Assembly (NCBI GenBank): GCA_003342895.1
Contig: PTFA01000005.1
Span: 3,469,988 to 3,533,987 of the forward strand
DNA from: Casuarius casuarius
Lineage: Eukaryota; Chordata; Aves; Casuariiformes; Casuariidae
DNA: 64,000 nt
Direction: 5' to 3'
The position numbers and the translations under genes were made by a program. Each line of letters starts with the position of its first letter. The first letter of the stretch is position 1. Shown in pieces: positions 24,201 to 36,500 of the stretch. The notes under the pieces are model-generated. The model was not told the DNA's origin, did no database searches, and saw only the letters and a program-made list of their open reading frames with translations.

Positions 24201-27200
24201 TAGAAAAAAGAGAAGACATTGCAAAAGTCAAGGAAGAAAGGACATATTTGTGAAAGGTTTTTTTGTTTTGAATTGGCTGTTCTTTATAAAACAAGTTTTC
24301 TCCTTTGAAGTTTGGTTTGGATGTGAACATGTCTACCCTGTTTTCACTAAATTGAGCAGCTAAATATTTTTGCACACTGCTACCAGAACCTAAATGACTG
24401 TCATGTGGAGTTTAAAAATTCTTATATTTCTAGATAATTTACACCCAATGATAAACATGCCAAGTTTGCTTGGTAATATGAAGTACTGTAGAGTTTTGTT
24501 TCTAGACTTGCTTACAGCACAAAATCTTTTCAGTTTCCATATCCCCCTCAGCTTTCACTAAGCTTTTCCCCAAACTGTTGCAGAATCCATTAGAGCAGCT
24601 TGATTATTCTTATGTGCAGCTGAATCACTTGCATAAAGATAGGCCTGGTATCCTATAGGTTTGCATCCTTTTCTGAAAGGTTGTATCCTCTTATGGTCAG
24701 TCTACTAAGGTGAAGAGCTTTAGGCCTAAAATATTAATGATTCCTCAGTATGAAAAGACATGAGAAATCAAAATTCTTGAATAGACTCTGACTTGAGTAA
24801 AAACAGAACATGTAGTAATACCTTGTAGAATGTGATCTTCTAGATCTTCCAGATTTTTTTCTTTTGATTTCTTTAACAATCTGGTTCAGGGCTGGCCAGA
24901 CATTGCTTTGTGCAGGGCACTAGCTCACTTAAGGTTACTGTTCTCTCCTGTCATCCTGGGGCTATTAGAAGTTCTTTTACCCGAGTTGCCTGCCATGGTT
25001 TGCAAAGTCCCAGCCCTCTCTTGTTTTGCCCATTCCCATGTTACGTGAGCCTCCTGTGAATTTTATTCTTTGCTCTTAGGATCCTGTTTGCCTTGAAATA
25101 GCTCCTTTTTTTTTATTATTTTTTTTCATCAGACTGCACTGTAACAGTAAGATTTGTGGAGCAGAAAGATTACAACACTATGCAAAATGGTTCTGATGAA
25201 ACACACTTCTTTTAAGAGACTTTTAAAACTGCTGTTGCATTCAGTCCAGTGATTCTACACTTTTCAAAATTTTTTTGCCAAACCCCTTTGGTCTTCTGTT
25301 CACAATCTTAAGTTTTCCTCTCTCCTACTAAATGTGCTGTGTCCCTTAATGTGATTCTTGAGACTCAAGTAGGATTTTGAAGTTCCTATTTTGTGGGCCA
25401 GTTTGTTCTGTAAGCACAAAAATAAATGGCTGTCTGGCTGCTTTTTCAGCAGGAAGTATATGCAACATTAGAGTTTTGTCTGACCGCTGCTGGAAGTATC
25501 AGTCATGCTGAGCAATCTGAAAAGGCAGTGAAATCCAATAACCATGGTTTAATTGCTTCTGTTGTGGTGATGGTGGAGAGGAATCCTTTAAAACAATGAA
25601 GTGTTGGGTAGCAGTAGACTTCTCCTGCCTTTTTCTTTTAGATAAGATCATGTGGTTCTAAGTGTCTTCTTGCTTGTTGTAATACCTGTTACATAGATAT
25701 TTAAGCTTTTATAACAATAACTGAAGCTAGTCATACAGTCTTCCTGGCACATAATTACCTCCTCCCCACCCTTTTAAGTCCTAAACATGCATAGCGGTAT
25801 GCTCATCACCAACGCTTCCCTAAAATTTCAAGAGATGCATTGCAGTGAGTGCTGAACTAGTATCATTAATGGAAGGTTTTGCCACTTCTAAAATGCCATG
25901 AAGTGTCTTAACATACTAATTACACCACCTGTCTGAAAAATCAGTTGTTGCTATTACTTTACTGAAAAGGAAACGGAAGTGAATAATACTAAAATGTTGA
26001 GGGAAAAATTAATATCCATCCTCTTCCCAGCAGCACCATGCATTTCACAGTAAAAACAGGTTTGTGCTGATGTAGTTGTAGCAACATTCTCAGTGTAGAA
26101 GTTGTTTCCTTTGGAGTGGAATGTGCAGAAGTGAATTTAGATGGGCATGTGGGAGACTGGCAACCCTGTCAGTAGGGATGTGAGCAAAAAAAAGCAACAT
26201 TATTCGGATTTTTGGAATAGCTGTTTTGATGTTGAACCTGGGAAATCTCAAGATGACTCTTAACCAAATTCCCAATATCCTGTAAATTCAGTCTTCTCCA
26301 TGGAACTTTTCCTTACAAGCTCAGTACATAACTCCCTAGTGGCCTCTTTCTAATATACTTTTAGAACAGCTAACTCTATAAACTTGGCAGACACAAGCAG
26401 CTGCNACCCAAAAGTGATCCTTGGCAGTTGATTACTGCCTTCCCCAGCTGGCAAGTTTTCCTGTTGTTTTCCTTTTCCCCTTTGTGTCAGCTCCTTGATG
26501 ATATTTGTTTGTTCTGTAATGGGGAAGCAGTTTCCTCCATCCCATATTAGAACAAAGTCTAATTTTATTTTGATTTCTGGGTCACTTCTTTTTTTTTTCT
26601 CATGTAGCTACTTATAAATACCATGGGTGCCATCCAGAACTGCATGTTTGTTTTCCTTCATTTGTATTCCCTGCTTTAAAATATTTGCATAACCTCAAGT
26701 AATTAATGAGTGTTACCTCCTAATACCCTCAAAGTCAGTGAGATTATTAACTCTGTGGTTACCTGTGCAGAAGTCTGCATGGAGAATTAAGGAATGAGTT
26801 GAGGCCAAAGAATCCATTGTAGAGTCAGTGAATTTGAACTGAAATGTCTTAAAGGGATTCAGTAGTTCACCATCAGACTGTTCTCCTTTGCCATGCAATT
26901 TTGATATGTTAAATCTGTCATTTGGGAGATAACTTAGTAATTCCTTCAGTACTTCCTGTTTCATTACAGTGTTACCCTGTTTCGTCATGGATAACTTTCT
27001 GTTTTCTTGATCTAAATCATCTCTAACGCAAATGCAGATTTCCATACGCTGCTTGTGCCCTTGAATAGGAGGAGGACGCAGTGTTGTGGTGAGCTTTCTT
27101 CTTAAGGATTAAGATGTCTTATGTTCCACTTTAGTTTTTAATGCAGCTCACTTAGAGAAAGCGAAGCCACCTTTCTGAATTGATAAGTTCATCAAAGCAA

Positions 27201-27375
27201 CTTTTTTTTTATATATGGTATGGTCTTGATGTTTTGTGATCTCTTGTTTAGGCTTTAGGTCTATTGCCCCATATTACTCCTATAAGTTATTTCTCTCTAC
27301 CCAAAATAAACTATCTAATCATTAATAGTTAGACATAGGGAAAAATTCCGGAAGTGAAGAAAGGTACAAAAGTAG

Positions 27376-27411
27376 TTTTTCTTTTTCTTTTTTTTCTTTT
27401 TTTTTTTCCCC
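27376..27411. repeat. T-rich tract
   Basis: Several T runs separated by single C bases, ending in CCCC. It could be a polypyrimidine tract, but no convincing exon follows. Confidence 0.85.
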
Positions 27412-28254
27412 TGAGGTATGAACTGCTTTGTTCTGTGGGATATTTTAGCAGATACAGGTATTGCTAGTTTCCGAACCGATGTCACATGTGTTATCCCAGA
27501 GAATTTGCTAGTGACTTTAGCTATGGTCCAAGGTTGTGGTGTATTTCATCCATGGAACTTGTTTGCAAACTCATTTGCTGTGAATAATGATAAATTGATA
27601 TTGTTAAATTTACTTTTTCCTGTTTCTTCCTGTTTTCTCCTTCCCCCACCCTACAAATGAATAAAAACGAAAGATCCCAAAACTAAAATGTCAATCTGAC
27701 CTTTAGCATGGCCATTTACTTGTCATACAGATAGTTGTTGTGTCATGCCTTCATACGTCAAACATGTAAAAATCCTTGCCCTTCTATAAGGTTACTGAAC
27801 TCTAAAACTTTTCAAATGACCTTTTGGGAAGTAAAACCACCACAGCAGTTTTGTAAGGTTCTTCTTGACTCTTTCTTGTTTATGTTTTTCTTCCTGTCAC
27901 GTACATAAACAGTTCAGGGTAGGGAAAGACTTAGAACCCTTGCAACTCAGCAGATGAAGGAAGGTAACCTCTAACAGTTACAGATGACATTCCTGTGATA
28001 CTTTAAATTATGCTCAGGGTAAAGCAGTTTGCACAGTGTTAACCTACTGTGATGTTCAAGTTTGGAGAACTCACCTCATCCTGCTATATTTATGTTTTTG
28101 AAATGTTGCTTAGGAAGGGAGAAAATGGTCAGCCAGTGATTTCTGGGGATGGTTCTGGCCTTCAAAGCAATTTTATTAATCCTCTGGAGAACACTGATCA
28201 ATTGACAAGCCAGCCAAATTATGGTTACTACCTAGGAGCCAGGAGAAGAGGAGG

Positions 28255-29195
28255 GACTCCATTTTCCTGGGTTGGTACTGGAGTTGATGCTGTTTAATGT
28301 TGTCATTAACTACTAGGACAGTGGAATGGAGTGCACCCGTAGCAAGTTCACGGATAATACCAACTGGGAGAAGCAGGTGATATAGGTGCAGCAGGGATAC
28401 TGTTCAGTAGGACTTCGCCAGGCTGGAAAAATGGATTGACAGAAAGCTCATGAAGTTCAACACGAGCAAATCAAAGTTTGGCATCTGAGCTGGAACATCA
28501 CTNTGCAATGGTACAGGCTGGTGACTAGAAAGCAAAACTGCAGAGGATGCAGGGAGCTAATAGACGATGTGAGTCAGCGGTGTGCTCTTGTGGTGAAGCA
28601 GAACTAANTGCATACTGGGCTGTATTAGCAAAAGTTTAGCCAGCAGGTCAAGGAGAGTGATTATTCTCTCTGTTCTGCACCTGACAGACCACATCTGGGT
28701 TACTGAGTCCAGTGCTGGGCTCCCTGGTACAGGCAAGACACTGACAAGCTGGAACAAGTCCAGCAGAGGGCCACTAAGATGATTGGGGACTGGAGCATAT
28801 CACGTAAGAGCCTGAGAGATCTGGGTTTGTCCAGAAGGGAAGTCTAAGGGAGACTTCTCTTAGGATGGTGGAGAAGTCTTACTACTGTTTTCTGTTATCT
28901 AATTGGGAGGGTTTGGAGAAGACAGAGCCAGAAGAGATGCACAATGATAGCACAAGAGGCAACAGACATGACTTGCCACAAGGGAAATTCCCACTATGAG
29001 GAAGAAAACTGTCACCATGAGGATGATCAAACGCTGGCAGAGGTGCCCAGAGAGGCTGCGGAGTCTCCATCCTTGGGGGTATCAGAACTCAACTGGACGA
29101 GGCCCTGAGCAGCTTGATCTAAACTGGCCCTATTATGTGGGGGTTGGACCAGATGACCTCCAGAGGGCTCTTCAAACCTAAATCACTCTAGGAGC
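28255..29195 (+). mobile_element. CR1 LINE, truncated and decayed 3' portion
   Basis: The left part matches the reverse-transcriptase region of CR1: gatgctgtttaatgttgtcat corresponds to the LFNIFIND coding text, and FTDNT at 28347-28361 stands where an intact copy has FADDT. The middle (tgtattagcaaaagtttagc, cagcagagggccactaagat) and the 3' end (gggggttggaccagatgacc) follow the CR1 consensus order. Stops and frameshifts interrupt every frame, so it cannot make protein. The terminal 8-base repeats of younger copies are not visible. Orientation is the same as the presumed gene. The left edge is approximate. Confidence 0.85.
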
Positions 29196-29199
29196 TGCT

Positions 29200-29222
29200 G
29201 GGGGGGGGGCGGGGCAGGGGGA
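29200..29222 (+). repeat. G-rich tract, potential G-quadruplex
   Basis: Ten G bases, then four, then a run of about six, separated by one or two bases. Four runs of three or more G can be chosen with short loops. It begins within a few bases of the CR1 3' end. Confidence 0.7.
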
Positions 29223-32200
29223 TTGAAGCAGATTTGTTGGATCGGCTGATTTGTAGTTGTTCCTGTAACAGTATAGATGCCTGAATGCTTTGGTGGAAAT
29301 AAAAGTGGCCCTACACATAGAGAAAGTTTCCCCCTCTTTCCCTTTTCTTACTGCATACATTATGCAGTAACACTTTCAGCAGTCATTGTCTTATAGCAGT
29401 GAGAGAGTAAGAATATGCAATACAATAGGGGCTGGACTGAAATAAAGCTAATCCTGAGATAGTCTTTGCCATTTGGCTGCTGTTTTAGGTAAGATGGATA
29501 AAGTAGCTCTATTAACTCCTACCAAAAAGAAAGAAGTGCAAACTCCTTTGTCTTGGATTGCAAAGAAATCTTAGAAAAGCATGTGGTCACGGACCAAGGT
29601 CCCTTTGATCCAACACCTTAGCTGCCAGAACTTTTCTCCTGTGGATGATGGTTTTTTTTCCCCCCCCTCCCACATCTTCATTTCAAAGAAAGGCATTCAG
29701 TGATTATATTTGAAGAGATGTTGCTTGGCTTTTTAATTGGTGTGATCATCCCTCCTGAATGGAACCATAGACTTTTCTTCTTGAAAAATCATTTTTTCAT
29801 TTTGCCTCCTAGATGTCCAGGTACACAGTAGAATGCTAGACAAGATGATAGCGAGCTCTTCTGTGAGCCAAAATTTGCAAAAGAAGATTCCTCAGTGGGG
29901 AGCAGCAAATACTCATGTCTGCTAAAATCTTTCTGCTGAATGCCCAGCTATGACTTGATTGCCCAACTACAAGCATCTGCTTTAGAAATCTTTTATGAGT
30001 ATCATCATACAGGCAAATAATAGATGTTCCGGAAGAACTTAAAAGTCATCATCTTTTTTTCCCCTCAGACTCCAGTCAGTCATAGTACTTTATAGAAAAG
30101 ATCAACAATCTGTTCTGACCAATGCCTAGGACATATTGCGTTACCATAAACATATTTGAGTTCCATACAGAAAAGATTAANGAAATTCTTGAAGAGAGGC
30201 AAAGCTGTCATGTTTTTTGATGGTTGTTTTGGGNTTTTTTTGTTCTTTTTTTGGCATTAGCATAGAAGGTGCAGCTCTTCTAGACTGGAATATTTCTTTT
30301 TACATGTACCTGGTTTCGGAGTTATGATGAGATGTCTTAAATCGTAAAGACATGGTAGGAAGTAGCTAAAGAATAAGTAATAATGTTTGTACTCTAAAAT
30401 AGTGAGTCAGAGTCATGGGTGTATGCGGCTAAGGGTTTGGCAAGAGTTGGGACTTCTGTTTAGAATTTGGAGTAGAGAGGAACCCAAATGAAAGTGTGTG
30501 GGTTGGGGGGGGGTTGTTATTTTGGGGGCTTTTTATGGTATTGATCACCTAGATACTTCTGTATTTAAAAGCAATTTTAAAAAAATCTTCCCAGTATGTT
30601 TTTACTAAATAGTAGCATGGATAGCATGAAGGTTTTGGCATGAAGTAAACTTTGACAGAGCTTTTGTGCTTGTTCAGCTCTGCAAGCTGTTCTCCAGTTT
30701 ACTTAGCTCTTGTCACATGAAGAAGTTGTCTTGTGTGGGGCCACTGCTGATAATTTACTGTTTTAATTCAGAAGGACATGTACAGGAGGTAAAAGTCTAA
30801 AGACAGGTGTTGGCAACCTGATGTGATCTGAACATGATTAGTGATACCAGGCCTGGCTTGTTTTCAGATTTGGGGGAGAAAAAACTACCCTCTGAAACAA
30901 AAACAAACTTGTGTGCTTACGAGCATGTCAGTGTACCTATACCAGCTGCTCTTCTCCTTTAGCTTTGTCACTTACAAATCTATTAGNGAAATGGTAGACT
31001 GAGTGAATGTCAGTTTTTATATTACCAAAATTTTCTGTTTCACAGAGTTCACATTTTCTTCCTATGGCTATTCTACTTAAATTGGATGTTGAGGAGATGA
31101 GTCCATAATTCTGCAAAGCCACTGTTTCCAGAATACCTGAGGCTTTGTCTTCTGGCTGCAGGATAATGTATGAGCAGCAGAAGCTAAAAAAGGAAATGCT
31201 CATTTCTGTTGTTTTTTCCAAAAGATGTTTATTGAATATAATCAAATATGGCTTTTGTTTTGTTATGTGGTATGAACAGGGAAAAATTCCACTGAACATT
31301 CATAACTTATTTGTTTGTTTTGTATTAGAGGTTGGTACTCTTTCTAAAATATAGTTCCTTGGCACACTACAGTTTCGATGTTCAGTGAAGATGTATGCTA
31401 TCGAAAGGGAGGGNAAAATAGCAGAGATGTTTACCATTCTGTACTGTACTACTTGCACATCCCAAGAGAATTTCCCAGATCTTTCTGCTCCCAAATCTAA
31501 ATGTATAATCCCTCAAATCTCCTGAGAGATTGTGGAGGAAGACAGTAAGGCTTCTTGTGGTTTACAGTGTTCATAGTCTAAATAACTATGACTAGAGTCC
31601 CTTTCAACTATTTCTTTAATATTTCCTGTGTTCTTAGTGAAAACAAAATGGTTGAATTTTCCTCTTTAGAAGAAAATATTGAGCAGTCTCTCCCTCTGTT
31701 CAACAAGCAGTAGAGGTGTTTCCAGCTGCTTGTTTATAGGGATGTGGTAAACGTATAGGATGTATATTGTGTTCAGGGAAATAAACTGATAGTCAATTTG
31801 GCAGTACCTCCCACTGCTTTTATATTGTGTCAAGTCAACTGAAGTGTGTATGTGCAATTTTAGCATTGCTTTTGACCAATCTCAAGTGTAGACATCTTGG
31901 GTTTGACAACTGAGTGTCTTAAATTTTGATGTGCTAAATCTTTGTTGAACTGAGGAGTGAATTCATTTTGGAGATTAGTTTGTTTTNCATTATGTAGGAT
32001 TGAATTAAAAATGTAATTGGGGGTGCTCTGCCTCAGTTTTCTAGCTTTCAGGTATAAATGTCACAACTTTAATAAAGTCTCTATTTGTAACAGAATAGAC
32101 TCACTGATTAATAGCTCAATCTGAAACCTCTAAGACTAGAATTAAAGATTTTGCTACGTTGCATCCCATCATAATGTGGGAATGCCTTAAAATTAGATTT

Positions 32201-33536
32201 TTTTCTTACAGAAGCAATAAAAATGGACTACTTGATGGTCACATCTTACAGTGCAGCCTTAATTATTTAAATGTCATAGAAAGTTTAATATAAGTTTAAA
32301 TAAAATGTACTAGCAGTGTAATAGATGATGTATTACTACTCTATTCTAGGTAATTGTGGTTCAGATGAGTGAGTGCTCTGTAGATTGTCAGATACAGTCA
32401 TTCTTCCTGTTACTGATGACAGCAGTCACTCCTAATTGTTAGTGCTGGAATCAAACGCAAAATGAAAAGTGGAATTTTTGTGGTGGTTTCATTCATATCT
32501 CTTCAGATATCACTTCTTTCTATAACTTGAAATTGTAGGAAGGAATAGAGAGTAAACATTCACTGTCTCTGCTCTATAAGGGGCAGGAGGTTGGCAGAAC
32601 TAACACGACCAAAATGGTAGTTATAATTCCTACAGTTTTCAAATACTAGCCTTGGGGCTTGAGGGAAAGTGGGGAGTGTTTCTGGGTGAGAAACTGGACA
32701 GCAATAGGAAAAATGGTCTTTAAACTCCATTTTTCTAGGAGTGCTGTGGATCTTAGCCCAACTAGTAGTAGAGAAAACAAGTTAATGCATGAACAGCATC
32801 AAATGGCTTTCATGGTGAGGAAGCATTAAAAAACAATTTACAAATTCATCAGCTGAACTGTGTGGTTGTGCTATACTGTTTTTTTTTTTCTTATGTTAGT
32901 CTGAGATAAGTACGGTACATGTATGTGGATGTCTTCCCAGGATGGATTAGGTATACCGATTGTGCTTCAGGGCTGACCATTGAATTGTGCAGTCTCCTAT
33001 GTTCTCTTCCAGTCATTTATTTCTGTAATAGTTGCCGTGTTGATTATGAAATGACAATTTTCTGAGATCTAAATTTTCACACTTAATAGAGCAGTAGTGC
33101 AGTAGACATGCACTCAGCTTTTTGTTTTACCTCATGGTGCTACCTGTTCTCAAAGAACCATTTGAGAAGGAGGTAATGACAGTGGGAATCACTGGAGTCT
33201 TCCTAGTTCAGCTTTTCCTGAAGTACACTGTTTTGCAGAGACCCTTAGCATGTATAGGGCAATTCGCCTTGAGTTCTCAAGCATTCATCCATTTGGTTTT
33301 CTGCTTTGCACTTTGGGTGTATCTTACTGTTGCTAAAGTCAAGGGAACCTTCAGCCCAAAAACAAAAAGAAATGTAAAAGATTTCTTCATATTTGCTTTA
33401 TTTTGTCACCTTTTTATGATTCCAAACTTTTCCCAACTGCGATGGCTGAGAAACTGTTGTTTTGTGTGGAACCTGAGATTTGCTGTTAATTATCCTTCTA
33501 TTGCCAGGAATTAGGACTGCTGAAAATACTGTTGTT

Positions 33537-33547
33537 CCCCCCCCCCC
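33537..33547. repeat. Poly-C tract
   Basis: Eleven consecutive C bases. Confidence 0.9.
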
Positions 33548-36500
33548 AGTAATTCTTTACTACAGCTATTGCTTTTAAGATGTGCTCGTGAAGAGATTCA
33601 CACATTACAATTTCAAGGGAAGACGACTGTTTAAAAGAAGCAGTTAGTTACACACAGTGGTTTGTATGACTTACCTTACTCCTTATTTATTAAGAAATCT
33701 GTTGAAATAGATTTTTCTTTCTGTATGTACTGTACCTAAAAAGAGCTACAGAGTATTTAATACACTTCTAAAGAAGCTGTATAATGGATAGTGTGATACA
33801 TGACTATCTGGCTGCCTAGAACAATTACTAAAGAAAGCTGCTGGCATCATCTCTGCCTAATTCTATAGGATTTTATAAGTGTTTGCTCTTTTAGCATGTC
33901 AGGGATACATCAAGTCATTCAGTCTGCTTGAAAATTTTCTAGTACAACTTTAGTAATGTAATAGTCTACACGGAAAAGAGTCAGGAGGTGTTGGCAGTCA
34001 CTGCTTACTTGTTTCTGTGCTGAGTTTTGTATGACTGGGACATGTAGCAGTAGAGGGTTCGGATGGCTTCCGCTGAAGTTGGGTGCAGCTCTCATACAAA
34101 TGAAAAGCTAGAATGGAGGAGCACAAAATGCAGATTATATGATTATCATTTTTACAAGTTTCTTGGTATTGAAAGACAACACTTGATTTACTACCAGAGA
34201 GTTTAATGCTAAAAAAGAGTAGTAAAACTACAAGTGGAAACAACTTGCACAAATTCTTTTTCTGAATTCATTCAGATGTTTCACGTTCTTCACAAACTAA
34301 AACACAGAACCACTCTTTTATGCTGAGTGACAGTCATTCTGCATTGCTGGAGTTGCCCATCATTTTCTTAAGAAATAGAGGCTTTACAGGGCTCTTACAG
34401 ATACAGCTAGAATTGTAATGTGGAATGGAACATAGCTATTGAATTCTGATTATTGGTGGTACTGAGTCCAGTGAATCTTCTCCTATAAGAATGTATTTTC
34501 TCTTTTTAAAGAAACATTTACTTCAGTTTATATGCCCACCCATACAATCTTCTGTTAGTATGTGTTGAAATATTTGTTGCTGCGTATTTCCTGAGATACA
34601 TCAGTGAGTTATGAAATTCAGAACTTCCTTTTTTACATGGTGAGTTGATAATGCTCACTCTATGCCCAGTTTAAGGACTACCTAGATGTGTAGAATTACT
34701 TTCCTGAAAACACTGGTATGTAAGGAGTTCTGCTCACAGTAATGGCATTCCGATATGAGGCATGGGTGGCTGTAAGTAGACCTCTCTTTTTTTTTGCCTG
34801 ACTTTTTTAATAGTTTGCTATTTTTGAAGTAAATTAATGACCTGTGGAAGAGTCTCCTAATGATTTGAAAATAAATATAATAACTGTTTTCTCATCCTGG
34901 TCTGTAGCTGATATGCTTATACATCTCAAAGAATTAGAAGAAAGCAAGAGTCAAATAAGTTTATTAGCCTGTGATCAAACTTGTCTATGCAGGAGTGCAT
35001 TCTGTAGTCTAGATTTAGTTCCTCTGCTATGCCAACAAGAAAAAATGTTTCTTACTGTAGTTGAAGAAGCAGACGTCATCTGTCAGCCCCCAAGGGCTTT
35101 GAATATCAAGGCACTTGTACTGAATTGCTTCTTACTGCTTGAATGACCAGCGGAGGAGGTAGGACGTGGGTTCGTTGATCAAAGACAGCTAACCCTGCAA
35201 AGAGAGGTAGAATCTTGAGACTTTTCTCACAACACGCTGGGGATTTGTGTTCAAATTTGAGCCAGTTCTCTGACATTTTCCTAACTTTTCCTTCCTATTT
35301 TTCTGTCATGTACAGTCTGAGAATAGTGATTACCTTTGTTAGACTATGCATGGTGGGAGTGGTGCATGTAACTAGAGCACACATCATAAGCTAGCAGTGC
35401 CTCCTCAAATATCCTGTATTTTCTTGAAAGTGAGGTTTAGACAATACTTGTATCTACTAGAGAGCCTATATTCTGGCTGTTTAAAATGTAAGTATAGACA
35501 GACTGGATGGAGAGTATAACACTACAATGTATATTGTGTACATACACAACACTTGCACTATACTGTATTACCTGAAGGTCATAGAAATGCTGTTAAATAT
35601 ACATCCCCGTTTGTACTGCACGGTCTTTTGATTCGGTGAGCTCATCAGTGTTACAGCAAAGAAAATTAACACTCCAGAAATGTTTCAAAAACTGTTTTTA
35701 GGGAGTGAAGTCAGTGTTTTTTGGTTCTGCTCTGTATACATCCATATCAGTCACTATGTAATTTCTCTGAATGTATGTATATGTATGTGTAGTAAGTACT
35801 TCTGCTATTAAAGGCAAGCTATAAGAAGTCTAGATCATATGCAATATTGGAATGGCCCATGTGCTAATATCTTTTTTTTTTTCATTTTGTAGCAAAAGAA
35901 TAAAATCCTTGAAAGCCATGGCTCCCTTTTTTTTGCACTTGCACGTTAATAATAATATAAATCTCCACAATATCCTTTCAAGTAAGCAAAATGCTGTGCT
36001 GTAATAGCCTGTACTGAGCCTGTTACTTGTATCGAAAATAATTTGAAAAAGAGATGACCTGTATTTTCATGCTGTGTGCCTCTAATGCTGTATATCTATC
36101 ATGGGTTCTCCTGGAAGTCCCAGCTGTAATCAAGATCCCAAGTATTTATCAGACTTGTCTTAACAGACTTGACCAAAACCTTGATTTTTGCAGCTGTGGA
36201 ATTGGTTCCTCATCCTCTTGGGAGGAGGTACACTGCAAAGGGAAGTTTGAGCCATTGAAATAAATACAAATTAAAAACAGGGAGGTATTTTGGGTGACTC
36301 CAATGTAACACATAGTTACTGTGTGTATAAACAATACTCTAAAGTGGGGTTTTAAAAAAGCTAACTCACTTGCGGAAGCTGGCACAGGATGTAGGTGGAA
36401 TTTTGAGCATTCATTCATTGGTGTGGCCTTGGCAGCTACCAGTAAATCTTGTGATACTGCTTTTCCTTCTACTCAGCAATAGAGGTAGTATCTGTAGGCA

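Larger units (their letters stand above)
12432..28250 (+). other. Presumed first intron, part 2
   Basis: AT-rich DNA with T runs and no recognised gene. It includes the TG/TA microsatellite at 13251-13290, an imperfect 16-base direct repeat (13975-13990 and 14016-14031), a C-rich tract at 17150-17166, pyrimidine-rich tracts at 20071-20100 and 27376-27411, candidate exons at 14.9, 15.6 and 21.2 kb, and a cluster of homeodomain/octamer-like motifs at 20.52-20.83 kb. Apart from these I see nothing beyond ordinary intron sequence. Confidence 0.5.

Noticed and set aside
26713..27045. 110-codon ATG-started frame on the - strand with protein-like text
   Set aside because: No recognised domain, weak start context (C at -3), no splice signals, and frames of this length are expected several times by chance in this window.
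28049..29181. Open frames inside the CR1 copy
   Set aside because: They are fragments of a decayed element or shadow frames, interrupted by stops and frameshifts.
33122..33514. 130-codon hydrophobic + strand frame resembling a membrane protein
   Set aside because: It starts at TTG (first ATG at 33134, poor context), the hydrophobicity follows from T-rich codons, and there is no recognisable family or splice structure.
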